64,000 bases of DNA. It comes from JBGVSA01 sp047605765 (GTDB lineage: Bacteria; Pseudomonadota; Gammaproteobacteria; Burkholderiales; Rhodocyclaceae). Position 1 is the stretch's first letter; every line of letters starts with the position of its first letter. The position numbers and the translations under genes are program-made. Under the pieces are notes generated by a model. The model saw only the letters and a program-made list of their open reading frames with translations, had not been told where the DNA came from and did no database searches. The stretch lies in NCBI GenBank assembly GCA_047605765.1, contig JASGFB010000002.1, forward strand, positions 1 to 64,000, given 5' to 3'. Positions 1-8,400 of the stretch are shown here, piece after piece.

Positions 1-1
1 A

Positions 2-589
2 GCCGACACATTGGGCAGGCGCGCCAACCATCGACTGTTGCCGTGTTGCGTGGGCGTGGTGTGCATTGCGTTCGAATCGCTGCGCGTGGCCGGGCCGCAC
101 GACGCGACGGCTGCGCGCATGACGGGTCTGGCCTGCGCGTTTGGCGCGCTGGCGTCGTGGGCGATCTATGCCGTCGGCAACAGTCGATGGTTGGCGCGCC
201 TGCCCAATGTGTCGGCTCACGATTGGTCTCTGCTGACAGGTGTCGTGACGGGCGCGCAGGCCCTGGTCCTGGGGGTGTTCGTGTTTGGCGGGGCTAGCGC
301 GGCGCATGCCGGTCCGGACTGGCTGTATTTCTGGTGTGTGAGCGCGGGCCTGGCCTTGCTGGCGTCGATCATTGGTAACCGCTGCTGGAATCAGGCCAGC
401 CGCTTGCTGCCGTTGACCCTGACCGGCCAGATGATCACGTTCGAGACCCTGTTCGCGCTGCTGTACAGTTTTCTGTGGGATCAACGCTGGCCGACGTGGC
501 TGGAGGCGCTGGCGATCTTCTGTCTGGTGGCCGGCATCGCCTGGTGCGCTTCCATGCACCGGCCGGATCGGGCAGAACCAAGCGCCTGA
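2..589 (+). CDS. DMT/EamA-family permease, 3' part (5' end outside window)
   Basis: The reading frame is open from the first base of the window, so only the C-terminal ~195 residues are visible. They hold about five hydrophobic segments, the last ones being ALLYSFLWDQRWPTWLEAL and a Leu/Val/Ala-rich helix before a short polar tail. This spacing, with a conserved Gly/Glu-containing loop (GQMITFETLF) before the last two helices, is typical of the second EamA repeat of inner-membrane drug/metabolite exporters. Substrate cannot be inferred. No neighbour looks functionally linked; 137 bp without a gene follow. Confidence 0.75.
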   Translation, partial: ADTLGRRANHRLLPCCVGVVCIAFESLRVAGPHDATAARMTGLACAFGALASWAIYAVGNSRWLARLPNVSAHDWSLLTGVVTGAQALVLGVFVFGGASAAHAGPDWLYFWCVSAGLALLASIIGNRCWNQASRLLPLTLTGQMITFETLFALLYSFLWDQRWPTWLEALAIFCLVAGIAWCASMHRPDRAEPSA

Positions 590-726
590 ACTGCGTGCCT
601 GCGATGCCCTGGCACGCTGCGCCGGCCGGCGCCGGGACGGACACCGGCACCCCGGCGATCGTGGTAAGGTCTGCGGTCGGGTCACCGCGTCCGCTCGCCG
701 GGCACCGGTGATTGAAAGGATCCACT

Positions 727-948
727 ATGTTCAAGCCACTTTTCGCCCTGCTGCCGGCATTCATACTGCGCCGCGCGCAAAGCCTGCGTTTTCCGCAGCT
801 TTTCTTGCTGATGGTGTGCCTGTTCGTCATCGATCTGGTCGTGCCCGATGTCATTCCCTTGCTGGACGAATTGCTGCTGGGGATTTTCATGATCGTGCTG
901 GGCAGCCTGAAGCGTCCGGCCAAGAAGGAATCCCTGGTCCATGACTGA
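727..948 (+). CDS. Small membrane protein, DUF6116-like
   Basis: A 73-residue protein with two hydrophobic stretches (LFLLMVCLFVIDLVV and LLDELLLGIFMIVLG) and a basic C-terminus. The pattern resembles the uncharacterised DUF6116 family found upstream of tadA in Burkholderiales. The ATG at 727 is preceded by AAAGGA at 715-720; an in-frame TTG at 712 is less likely because it would lie before that ribosome-binding site. The stop overlaps the tadA start by 8 bp, so the two are probably translated together. Function unknown. Confidence 0.7.
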   Translation: MFKPLFALLPAFILRRAQSLRFPQLFLLMVCLFVIDLVVPDVIPLLDELLLGIFMIVLGSLKRPAKKESLVHD

Positions 949-1411
949 ACAAGACGTTTTCTTCATGCGCACGGCGCTCGAATTGGCGCGTGAGGCAGGT
1001 AGCGTCGATGAAGTCCCCGTCGGTGCGGTGGTGGTCTGCAATGGCGAAATCGTCGGACGGGGCTTCAATCAGCCCATCGGCCGTCACGATCCGACCGCGC
1101 ATGCCGAAGTCATGGCCTTGCGTGATGCAGCGCGTAATCTGTCCAACTACCGCCTGCCCGGATGCGAGCTTTACGTGACGCTGGAGCCGTGCAGCATGTG
1201 TGCTGGGGCCATCATGCATGCGCGCATCGCGCGCGTGGTGTACGGTGCGCGCGATCCGAAGACCGGCGTGGCCGGCAGCGTGCTGGATCTGTTTGGCGAA
1301 GCTCGCCTCAACCACCACGCGCAGATCGAAGCAGGGGTGTTGGCCGACGAATGCGGCCAGCTATTGTCGAGTTTCTTTGCCGCGCGCCGCTTGCGCACGA
1401 TGACCGCATGA
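941..1411 (+). CDS. tadA: tRNA-specific adenosine deaminase TadA
   Basis: A 156-residue cytidine/adenosine deaminase-fold protein. It deaminates A34 of tRNA-Arg(ACG) to inosine, letting one tRNA read CGU, CGC and CGA. The zinc site is complete: H54 and proton-shuttle E56 in the HAE motif, C84 and C87 in PCSMC. Length and the N-terminal FFMRTALELA helix fit TadA rather than guanine or cytosine deaminases. It starts inside the preceding small-membrane-protein gene and its stop overlaps the next gene, forming a tight three-gene run. Confidence 0.95.
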   Translation: MTEQDVFFMRTALELAREAGSVDEVPVGAVVVCNGEIVGRGFNQPIGRHDPTAHAEVMALRDAARNLSNYRLPGCELYVTLEPCSMCAGAIMHARIARVVYGARDPKTGVAGSVLDLFGEARLNHHAQIEAGVLADECGQLLSSFFAARRLRTMTA

Positions 1412-1851
1412 TGACCACACATATCCAGACCGGGACCTGGCAGCAATTGCAGCGGCCAGCGTCCGATATTCGCCATGAAGTATTCATCGTCGAGCAGAAA
1501 GTGCCGGCCGACATGGAATACGACGAGCATGACGCCGCGTCCCTGCATGCCGTGGCCTGGCGCGGCGACGCGGCAATCGGCACGGCCCGGCTGCTCGACG
1601 ACGGTCACATCGGCCGCGTGGCAGTCCGCAAGGAAGCACGTGGGCAAGGCGTTGGGCGCGAGCTCATGCTGGCCCTGATGGCGGCGGCGCAGACGCGCGG
1701 CATGCCGGAGATCGTTCTGAACGCTCAACTGAGCGCCAGCGAGTTCTATCGCGTGCTCGGTTTCGAGGTCGAAGGCGAGATGTTCATGGAAGCCGGCATC
1801 GAACACTGCGTCATGCGCAAGCGCCTGGCGGCGGCTACCGACGGCGTCTGA
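1408..1851 (+). CDS. GNAT-family N-acetyltransferase (ElaA-like)
   Basis: A 147-residue single-domain GNAT protein. The acetyl-CoA pyrophosphate-binding loop is visible as RKEARGQGVGREL (about residues 73-85), and the C-terminal NAQLSASEFYRVLGFEVEGE element matches the ElaA/YjcF group. The early RHEVFIVEQ motif is the ElaA signature. The acceptor substrate is unknown. The ATG at 1408 overlaps the tadA stop, so it is likely the last gene of the tadA operon; it converges tail to tail on a DUF4936 gene with no spacer. Confidence 0.88.
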   Translation: MMTTHIQTGTWQQLQRPASDIRHEVFIVEQKVPADMEYDEHDAASLHAVAWRGDAAIGTARLLDDGHIGRVAVRKEARGQGVGRELMLALMAAAQTRGMPEIVLNAQLSASEFYRVLGFEVEGEMFMEAGIEHCVMRKRLAAATDGV

Positions 1852-2145
1852 TCAACGCGCATCCAGCGGCACGAAGGGTTCGATGTGCCGTCGCGTGCCG
1901 TGCAGCAGGTATTTCATGAGGTCGGATTCGGCGGCCGCTCGCTCGATGATGTCGAGCAGGCGGTTGGGATCATCCACGGGCTCATAGACTTCCATCCAGG
2001 TCTTGGCGTCTTCGAGGCGACACATCACACGGCCCTGTACGCCCGTGGCGGTCTTGACGGTTTCCAGGATGCCGAGCACGGCACTGCGTGCCTCCTGAGT
2101 CTTGTCGGGCGCGACGCAGTAATAGATGTAGACGCTGCTGATCAT
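1852..2145 (-). CDS. DUF4936 family protein
   Basis: A 97-residue soluble protein starting MISSVYIYY with the pattern of DUF4936, a small ferredoxin-like-fold family seen mainly in Betaproteobacteria, with no known function. The start at 2145 is chosen because GGAGGAGGAG lies at 2151-2160, five bases upstream of this ATG; a longer frame to 2172 would bury that site. It sits downstream of ygfZ in the same direction (84 bp gap), and in related genomes the two are often neighbours. Confidence 0.78.
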   Translation of the reverse strand: MISSVYIYYCVAPDKTQEARSAVLGILETVKTATGVQGRVMCRLEDAKTWMEVYEPVDDPNRLLDIIERAAAESDLMKYLLHGTRRHIEPFVPLDAR

Positions 2146-2228
2146 GTCGGCTCCTCCTCCAGGCGCCTGCAAGCGGCGCTCCGGAGTGGATGCGAACGGA
2201 GCGCCAGGGGGCTCGACCGCCTTGCCGT

Positions 2229-3263
2229 CTAACTGACGGTGTAAGGCAACGAGCCGAAGGTCAGTCGCGGGCCGTCGGGTGCGCCTACGTGCACCTCGCC
2301 AGCGTCGTGGCTGGATATCTGCATTACGGCGAGCAAGTCATGCCCGAGTTCTGGGGCGGTCGCCACGGTCAATACCTTGCCGCACGACTGTTCGCCAAAA
2401 TCGGGCGCGAACAGATCGGTGCCCGGCGCCACGCGGCCCTCGGCCAGATGGGCCAGGAACATGCGCTTCTTGAGCTTGCCCAGGTATTGCGTGCGGGCGA
2501 CGATCTCCTGTCCTGGATAGCATCCCTTCTGGAAGTTCACGCCGCCGACGAGTTCGAAGTTCACCATTTGCGCGACGAATTCTTCTTGCGTCGGCGCGGT
2601 GATCCACGGCACGCCGGCCTGCACGTCGAGCCAGTTCCAGGCCTCGGACCCCACCGCCTGGGCGCCCTGGCTGGCGAGCTTCTTCCAGACGTCGGGTGCC
2701 TGAGCGACAGGTAGCACGATCTGGGCCCGCATGGCGTCCAGCCGCACGACCTGTACCTGGCCTTGCGTGACGGTCATCGGTTCGGGCGGCAGCGCCAGCC
2801 CGGCGGCGTCCAGTGCATGGGCTGTGCCGGCGCCGGCCAGACCGATGACGGCGTATTCGGGGTTCGGATTGGTCAGCCGCACCTTTGAGCGCAGCACGTA
2901 CATCGACAGCTTTTTGTGCATCGCCGCCAGCAGGTCGGCGGAGGTCTGCACGAAAAAGCCATTGTGATCGCGCCACACCAGAAATGTCGCCAGCATGCGG
3001 CCCTTGGGGCTGTTGAAACTGTCGTAGTGGGCCCGGTGCAGAGCCAGATTCTTGATGTCGTTGGAGGTCAGGTTGTGCAGAAAGGCGGCGGCGTCTTCGC
3101 CTTCGGCGCGCAGCAGACCACGATGAGTCAGGGGGGTGATGATGGTGCCGGTAGCGGCAGCGCGTACTTCGTCACGCACTTCTCCGAAGCGGACGATTCC
3201 CGCTTGGCCTTCTTCGAAACGGGCACCGATTTCATCGAGAAAAACAAACCAGGGTGACTGCAT
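2229..3263 (-). CDS. ygfZ: CAF17-like folate-binding Fe-S maintenance protein YgfZ
   Basis: A 344-residue GcvT/CAF17-fold protein. YgfZ uses tetrahydrofolate and helps maintain certain [4Fe-4S] enzymes such as the tRNA methylthiotransferase MiaB. The diagnostic KGCYPGQEIVAR motif with its conserved Cys is present near residue 225. The start is the ATG of MQSPWFVFLDEIG at 3263; a longer frame to 3389 runs through low-similarity sequence. A TATAAT element on this strand lies at 3324-3329, about 60 bp upstream, suggesting its own promoter divergent from mltG. Confidence 0.92.
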   Translation of the reverse strand: MQSPWFVFLDEIGARFEEGQAGIVRFGEVRDEVRAAATGTIITPLTHRGLLRAEGEDAAAFLHNLTSNDIKNLALHRAHYDSFNSPKGRMLATFLVWRDHNGFFVQTSADLLAAMHKKLSMYVLRSKVRLTNPNPEYAVIGLAGAGTAHALDAAGLALPPEPMTVTQGQVQVVRLDAMRAQIVLPVAQAPDVWKKLASQGAQAVGSEAWNWLDVQAGVPWITAPTQEEFVAQMVNFELVGGVNFQKGCYPGQEIVARTQYLGKLKKRMFLAHLAEGRVAPGTDLFAPDFGEQSCGKVLTVATAPELGHDLLAVMQISSHDAGEVHVGAPDGPRLTFGSLPYTVS

Positions 3264-3323
3264 GTTGTGCTTCCGATACCGATGAATTTGGCGGCTCGCA
3301 CAAGCACGGTCCGCCTTTCCGTT

Positions 3324-3329
3324 ATTATA
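3324..3329 (-). promoter_or_regulatory. Putative -10 element for ygfZ
   Basis: A perfect TATAAT on the minus strand in the mltG/ygfZ divergent spacer. No convincing -35 hexamer is seen 16-18 bases upstream, so this is a partial promoter prediction. Confidence 0.35.
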
Positions 3330-3429
3330 GGGCGCGCCGTTTGGCCGGCCATCCGGGGCGGCTTGTGCGCGGGTCGTCTGTTGGAGCATCGTTCCTTCAG
3401 TTCGTCATCTTATTCCTGCTTCGGTTCCC

Positions 3430-4428
3430 ATGCTGCGTTTGTTTGTCACACTGTTCAAAGTGCTCGTCGTCCTCGCCCTGATCGCCGCGGGTGTGACGAT
3501 TTACTACGTTCAGCGTCCGCTGCCGCAGGCCCGTCCGATCGTCGATCTCGAAGTGCTGCGCGGCAGTTCCATGCGCGAGGTGGCGCGTCAGGTGTCGGCC
3601 GCCGGCATCGACGTGTCGCCGATGGTGCTGACCTGGCTGGCGCGCGCCAGCGGTCACGACAGTCGCATCAAGGCCGGCAACTATCAGATTTCCGAAGGCA
3701 TCACGCCGTGGGGGTTGATCGAACTGCTCACCTCGGGTTCGAACGCCTATGCCGAGCTGGCGCTCATCGAGGGCTGGAACTTCCGCCGCCTGCGCGCCGC
3801 GCTGGACGGGCAGCCCGATCTGCGCCATGACACCCTTGGCCTGCCCGATGCCGACATCCTGGCGCGCCTGAACATTCCCGAGGCGCATCCAGAGGGCCTG
3901 TTCTTCCCCGATACGTATTACGTGGTGCGCGGCACCAGCGACCTGGACGTGCTGCGGCGCGCTCATGAGCAAATGGAAAAAGTATTGCAGCGCGAATGGG
4001 AAAAGCGCTCGCCCGATTTGCCGCTGAGCACGCCTTACGAAGCGCTGGTGCTCGCATCGGTGGTCGAGAAGGAAACCGGTGTGCCGCAGGATCGCGACCG
4101 GGTCGCCTCGGTCTTCGTCAATCGTTTGCGCGCTGGCATGCCACTGCAGAGCGACCCCACCGTCATCTATGGCATGGGCACGGCGTACGACGGCAATCTG
4201 CGCAAGCGCGACTTGCAGACCGACACACCCTATAACAGTTACACGCGCCGAGGCCTGCCGCCCACGCCGGTCGCCATGCCCGGTCTGGCGGCGCTGCGGG
4301 CAACGCTCAATCCGGCGCGTACCGATTTCTTTTACTTCGTCTCGCGCGGTAACGGCACCAGCGAATTTTCGCGTACGCTCGACGAACACAATCGCGCCGT
4401 GGCGCGCTACATCAAGGGGCGGGGATGA
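3430..4428 (+). CDS. mltG: Endolytic murein transglycosylase MltG
   Basis: A 332-residue YceG/MltG protein anchored by one N-terminal transmembrane helix (about residues 4-26). It cleaves nascent peptidoglycan strands and acts as a terminase of glycan synthesis on the periplasmic side of the inner membrane. The catalytic region VVEKETG (Glu213/Glu215) and the following FVNRL and QSDPTVIYG motifs are intact. Its stop overlaps the tmk start (ATGA), and mltG-tmk-holB is the conserved proteobacterial order. Confidence 0.96.
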   Translation: MLRLFVTLFKVLVVLALIAAGVTIYYVQRPLPQARPIVDLEVLRGSSMREVARQVSAAGIDVSPMVLTWLARASGHDSRIKAGNYQISEGITPWGLIELLTSGSNAYAELALIEGWNFRRLRAALDGQPDLRHDTLGLPDADILARLNIPEAHPEGLFFPDTYYVVRGTSDLDVLRRAHEQMEKVLQREWEKRSPDLPLSTPYEALVLASVVEKETGVPQDRDRVASVFVNRLRAGMPLQSDPTVIYGMGTAYDGNLRKRDLQTDTPYNSYTRRGLPPTPVAMPGLAALRATLNPARTDFFYFVSRGNGTSEFSRTLDEHNRAVARYIKGRG

Positions 4429-5048
4429 GCGCGATGCGCGGACGTTTCATCACTTTCGAAGGCATCGACGGCGCCGGCAAGAGCACGCAGATCGCCGCTG
4501 TTGTCGACGCGGTGCGCCGCGCCGGTCACGAGGTCGTGCAGACGCGCGAACCGGGTGGCACGCCGCTGGGCGAACAACTGCGCGCGCTGGTGCTGCACGA
4601 GCCCATGCACCTGGAGACCGAAGCGCTCATTATGTTCGCCGCCCGGCGCGAACATCTGGCGCAGTTGATCGAGCCCGCGTTGGCGCGTGGCCAATGGGTC
4701 GTGAGCGATCGCTTCAGCGATGCCACCTTCGCCTATCAGGTCGGCGGCCGGGGGTTGGCGCAGGCCAAGTTCGAAGCGCTCGAACAATGGGTGCATCCCG
4801 GTTTGCAGCCTGATCTGACCTTTTTGTTCGATGTCGCGCCAGCGGTGGCTGCCCAGCGTCTGGCGAATGGCCGCGACGAAGCGGATCGCTTCGAGCGTGA
4901 GCAGCGCGGCTTTTTCGAAAAAGTGCGCGCCGCCTACCTGGCGCGCGCTGCCCAGCAACCGGCCCGTATCGCTGTCATCGATGCCGATCGTCAGCCCGCT
5001 GATGTCACCGCCGACGCACTGGCCCGCCTGGGGATGCTGTTGGCATGA
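4425..5048 (+). CDS. tmk: Thymidylate kinase
   Basis: A 207-residue P-loop kinase that phosphorylates dTMP to dTDP for DNA synthesis. The Walker A motif EGIDGAGKST lies at about residues 12-21, the TREPGGTPLGE substrate loop at 41-51 and the VSDRFSDATFAYQ motif near 92. Both ends overlap neighbours by ATGA, showing translational coupling between mltG, tmk and holB. An alternative ATG nine bases in (MRGRF) is possible. Confidence 0.96.
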   Translation: MSAMRGRFITFEGIDGAGKSTQIAAVVDAVRRAGHEVVQTREPGGTPLGEQLRALVLHEPMHLETEALIMFAARREHLAQLIEPALARGQWVVSDRFSDATFAYQVGGRGLAQAKFEALEQWVHPGLQPDLTFLFDVAPAVAAQRLANGRDEADRFEREQRGFFEKVRAAYLARAAQQPARIAVIDADRQPADVTADALARLGMLLA

Positions 5049-6091
5049 GTGATGAACGCCTGCCGCCGTGGCTGCTGCCGATGTGGCGCCGCGTCACTGC
5101 CGCGCCCGAACGCCTGCACCACGCGCTCCTGCTGATCGGCCCGCATGGCAGCGGCAAGCGTCGCTTCGCCGAACTGCTGGCCCAGCGCCTGCTGTGTACG
5201 AGTCCGCTCGCCGATGGCTTTGCCTGCGGCCAGTGTCCAGCTTGCCGATGGTTTGCCGACGGCAATCACCCGGACATGCACCGCATGGTGCCGGAAAGCG
5301 CCGAAGAGGATGACGGCGAAGGCGAATCCGAAGGCAAGAAAGAAAAAAAGAAATCGAATCAGATCCGCATCGAGCAAGTGCGCGACATGCAGGGTCTGCT
5401 CGAAATCGGCGGCCACCAGGGCGGACGCCGCGTGGTGTTGATCGATCCGGCCGAGGCCATGAATGTGCCGACCGCCAACGCCCTGCTCAAGTCGCTCGAA
5501 GAACCGCCGATCGATGCCGTGTTCCTGCTCGTGTGCCATGCGCCCGGGCAGTTGCTGCCCACCATCCGCAGCCGGTGCCAGGCTTGGGTGTTTCCCAAGC
5601 CGTCGGCGGCCGAAGCGTCCGCCTGGCTGGCGCGTGAAGGCACCGCCAATGCGGAGGCCTTGCTCGGTTTCGCCTCCGGCCTGCCGCTGGCGGCGCGCGA
5701 ACTGGCCGACGGGCCATTGGGCGAGGCGCGGGCGCGCTTTGCCAAGGACGTCATCGGCCTGATGAATCAGGATCCGCTCAAGCTCGCCGGTGAATGGGAA
5801 GCCTGGCTCAAGGGCAAGGCTGCCACCGAGGCCGGCGTGACGCAGGCGCTGCTGGTGTCGTGGCTGCAACGTTGGCTGGCCGATGGCGTGCGTGTAGGGC
5901 AGGGGCAGCCGGCGCGCTTCTTTGCCGACTACCACAAGCAACTGGCGCAGGGTGCCACGGGGCACGCCGCAGGCTGGCTGGCCGCCTACCAAGAGCTGGC
6001 AGCGTTCCGCAAAGTGGCGCAACACCCGCTCAACGCACGCCTGTTCCTTGAGGACGTCCTGCTGCGCGCCAAGCGGGGCATGGCCCGCTGA
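5045..6091 (+). CDS. holB: DNA polymerase III subunit delta'
   Basis: A 348-residue AAA+ clamp-loader subunit. The Walker A-like GPHGSGKRRF, a zinc module formed by four cysteines (C...CGQCPAC) and the SLEEPP sensor region are present. After the zinc module there is a charged low-complexity insert, acidic (EEDDGEGESEG) then basic (KKEKKK), before IRIEQVRDM; similar inserts occur in Burkholderiales HolB proteins. The delta' subunit opens and loads the beta clamp together with delta and tau/gamma. Its start overlaps the tmk stop. Confidence 0.95.
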   Translation: MSDERLPPWLLPMWRRVTAAPERLHHALLLIGPHGSGKRRFAELLAQRLLCTSPLADGFACGQCPACRWFADGNHPDMHRMVPESAEEDDGEGESEGKKEKKKSNQIRIEQVRDMQGLLEIGGHQGGRRVVLIDPAEAMNVPTANALLKSLEEPPIDAVFLLVCHAPGQLLPTIRSRCQAWVFPKPSAAEASAWLAREGTANAEALLGFASGLPLAARELADGPLGEARARFAKDVIGLMNQDPLKLAGEWEAWLKGKAATEAGVTQALLVSWLQRWLADGVRVGQGQPARFFADYHKQLAQGATGHAAGWLAAYQELAAFRKVAQHPLNARLFLEDVLLRAKRGMAR

Positions 6092-6228
6092 CCGTTCGTC
6101 GCGCCAAGGCGCGGCTGGCCGTCGCCTGAACTAGCCAGCGCGCGCCGCGCGCGTTACGCTCATGGCGTTGTCGCGACGTGCCGCCCGTGTGGTGCGTCGC
6201 GCTGTACTTACCCGTCCACACGATATTC

Positions 6229-6594
6229 ATGGAACCTCGCCAAACCGCTGCCACCGCGCGCCCGAGTGTACTGTCGCTGAACATCAATTCGCGTTCGGCG
6301 CTGTACGCGGCCTACATGCCGTTCATCAAGAATGGCGGCCTGTTCGTGCCCACGCCGCGCACTTACCAGCCGGGCGATGAAGTGTTCATGCTGCTGCAAT
6401 TGATGGACGATCCCGCCAAGCTGGCCGTCAAGGGCAAGGTAGCCTGGATCACGCCCGCCAATGCGCAGAACGGCAAGATCCAGGGCATGGGCGTGCAGTT
6501 CGCCGCCGACGAGGGCGGCCAGGCCGTCAAGATCAAGATCGAACAGATCCTGGGCAGCGCGCTGGGCTCCAACCGCCCGACCCACACGCTCTGA
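6229..6594 (+). CDS. PilZ domain protein
   Basis: A 121-residue stand-alone PilZ protein. The order SRSALYAAYMPFIKNGGLFVP, then KVAWI and GMGVQF is that of the PilZ needed for type IV pilus assembly, found downstream of holB in many proteobacteria; that subgroup often lacks the canonical RxxxR c-di-GMP motif, and I do not see it here. The ATG of MEPRQTAATARPSV at 6229 is preferred over an upstream frame start at 6178. 137 bp without a gene separate it from holB. Confidence 0.85.
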   Translation: MEPRQTAATARPSVLSLNINSRSALYAAYMPFIKNGGLFVPTPRTYQPGDEVFMLLQLMDDPAKLAVKGKVAWITPANAQNGKIQGMGVQFAADEGGQAVKIKIEQILGSALGSNRPTHTL

Positions 6595-6675
6595 GCGTTC
6601 TCTGGCGGGGCTGCTTTCGGGCAGACGGGCGCAGGCGGTAGAATCGTCGGCCGTTTCCCCGCATCACCGCCTCCT

Positions 6676-7455
6676 ATGTTTGTCGATTCCCACTGCCATA
6701 TCGATTTCCCGGATCTGGCCGCCGACGGCGAAGCCTTGTTCGCGCGCATGGCGGCGGCCAAGGTCACGCACGCCATGTGTATCGGCGTGAATTTCGAGAA
6801 CCTGCCGCGTGTCCTCGACATTGCCGCGTCGCATCCGAACATTTTCGCGTCGGTGGGGCTGCATCCCGAAAACACCGAGTGCGAAGAAGCCAGCGTCGAC
6901 AAATTGCTGGATTGGGCTGCCCGCCCCAAAGTGGTCGCCATCGGTGAGACGGGGCTGGACTATTACTGGCACAAGGACAAGCCGGAATGGCAGCGTGAGC
7001 GGTTTCGCGCCCATATCCGCGCGGCACGCGCCTGCGACAAGCCCCTGGTGATCCACACGCGCGACGCGGCGGACGACACATTGCGCATCATGCGCGAAGA
7101 AGGCGCGGACGTGCCGCGCGGCGTCATGCACTGCTTTACCGAGACCCAGGCGGTGGCCGATGCGGCGCTGGAGATGGGTTTTTACATCTCGTTCTCCGGC
7201 ATCGTCACCTTCAAGAACGCCGTGGCGCTGAAAGAAGTCGCGCGCAGCGTGCCGCTCGATCGCATGCTGATCGAAACCGATTCACCCTACCTGGCGCCGG
7301 TGCCGTATCGCGGTAAACAGAACGAGCCTTCGTATGTGCCGCACGTGGCGGCGGAGATCGCACGCTTGCGCGATGTGCCGGTGGAAGAAATTGCGGCAGC
7401 CACCACGCGCAACTTCTTCGCGTTGTTCAAGCACGCGGCACCATTGGCGGCATAG
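6676..7455 (+). CDS. TatD-family metal-dependent hydrolase (YcfH-like)
   Basis: A 259-residue TIM-barrel hydrolase. The metal ligands are seen in DSHCHID at the N-terminus, GETGLDYY near residue 92, HTRDA, HCFTE and ETDSPYLAP. The family members act as 3'-5' DNases or D-amino-acyl/tRNA-linked hydrolases; the position after holB-pilZ is that of E. coli ycfH. No strong ribosome-binding site precedes the ATG. A bidirectional terminator follows. Confidence 0.92.
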   Translation: MFVDSHCHIDFPDLAADGEALFARMAAAKVTHAMCIGVNFENLPRVLDIAASHPNIFASVGLHPENTECEEASVDKLLDWAARPKVVAIGETGLDYYWHKDKPEWQRERFRAHIRAARACDKPLVIHTRDAADDTLRIMREEGADVPRGVMHCFTETQAVADAALEMGFYISFSGIVTFKNAVALKEVARSVPLDRMLIETDSPYLAPVPYRGKQNEPSYVPHVAAEIARLRDVPVEEIAAATTRNFFALFKHAAPLAA

Positions 7456-7482
7456 GGGCAGGGCGGCCGACGCGGCAATAAA

Positions 7483-7506
7483 AAAGGGCTCCTTGTGGAG
7501 CCCTTT
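7483..7506. terminator. Bidirectional Rho-independent terminator
   Basis: A 10-bp perfect stem AAAGGGCTCC / GGAGCCCTTT with a TTGT loop sits between the convergent tatD-family and suhB genes, with A-rich and T-rich flanks on each side so it can serve both. Confidence 0.9.
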
Positions 7507-7525
7507 GTTTGTCCGAGCGGAACGC

Positions 7526-8320
7526 TTACGCGCGGATGCTGCCGCGGTGGTTCTGGATGATCGGCAGCAGCTGGCTGAACACCTTGGGCGTGCCCGCCAC
7601 CAGGTTGCCGGTTTCCAGGTAGGCCGATTCGCCCGAGAAGTCGCTGACCAGACCGCCGGCCTCACTCACCAGCAGGGTGCCGGCAGCCATGTCCCAGGGC
7701 ATCAGGCCCAGTTCGAAGAAGCCGTCGACGCGGCCGCAGGCGACGTACGCCAGATCCAGCGCAGCGGCACCGGGGCGGCGCAGACCGGCGGTTTTTTCGG
7801 CCAACTCGCGGAACATGCCCAGGTAGGCGTCCATGTGTTCCATGGTCTTGAACGGGAAACCGGTGGCCACCAGCGATTCGCTCAGGCGCGTGCGCTTGGA
7901 GACGCGGATGCGGCGTTCATTGAGGAAGGCGCCACGGCCACGCGAGGCAGTGAACAGCTCATTGCGGTTCGGGTCGTAGATCACCGCCTGCTGCACGACA
8001 CCCTTTTCGGCCAGGGCGATCGACACCGCGTATTGCGGGAAGCCGTGGATGAAGTTGGTGGTGCCGTCGAGGGGGTCGATGATCCATTGGAATTCTGCGT
8101 CCCCGGTCTGGCCCGACTCCTCTGCTAGAATGGCGTGCTCCGGGTAAGCCTCACGAATGACTTCAATGATGGCTTGCTCGGCGGCCGCATCGATCTCCGT
8201 GACAAAGTCGTTCTGTGACTTGGCGCGCACTTGCAGCAAGTCCAGGTCGAGGGTGCCACGATTGATGATGGTGCCGGCGCGGCGGGCGGCCTTGACGGCG
8301 ATATTCAGAGTGGGATGCAT
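7526..8320 (-). CDS. suhB: Inositol-1-monophosphatase SuhB
   Basis: A 264-residue Mg-dependent phosphatase of the IMPase family. Metal-binding motifs EESG, DPLDGTTNFIHGFP and WDMAAGTLL are intact. SuhB dephosphorylates inositol monophosphate and, in E. coli, is also a ribosomal antitermination factor acting with Nus proteins and RNA polymerase. The start at MHPTLNIAVKAARRAG (8320) fits the family length; upstream frame extension is non-homologous. Divergent from trmJ, as in E. coli. Confidence 0.95.
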   Translation of the reverse strand: MHPTLNIAVKAARRAGTIINRGTLDLDLLQVRAKSQNDFVTEIDAAAEQAIIEVIREAYPEHAILAEESGQTGDAEFQWIIDPLDGTTNFIHGFPQYAVSIALAEKGVVQQAVIYDPNRNELFTASRGRGAFLNERRIRVSKRTRLSESLVATGFPFKTMEHMDAYLGMFRELAEKTAGLRRPGAAALDLAYVACGRVDGFFELGLMPWDMAAGTLLVSEAGGLVSDFSGESAYLETGNLVAGTPKVFSQLLPIIQNHRGSIRA

Positions 8321-8390
8321 GAGCGTCGAACCAGTTCGGGGCAGGCGCCGCACAATGAATAAGCAACGCCGCACATTCGGAAAACCCGCA

Positions 8391-8396
8391 ATTATA
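8391..8396 (-). promoter_or_regulatory. Putative -10 element for suhB
   Basis: TATAAT on the minus strand, 70 bases upstream of the suhB ATG in the 80-bp divergent spacer. The expected -35 position falls inside trmJ and has no good match. Confidence 0.35.
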
Positions 8397-8400
8397 ACGT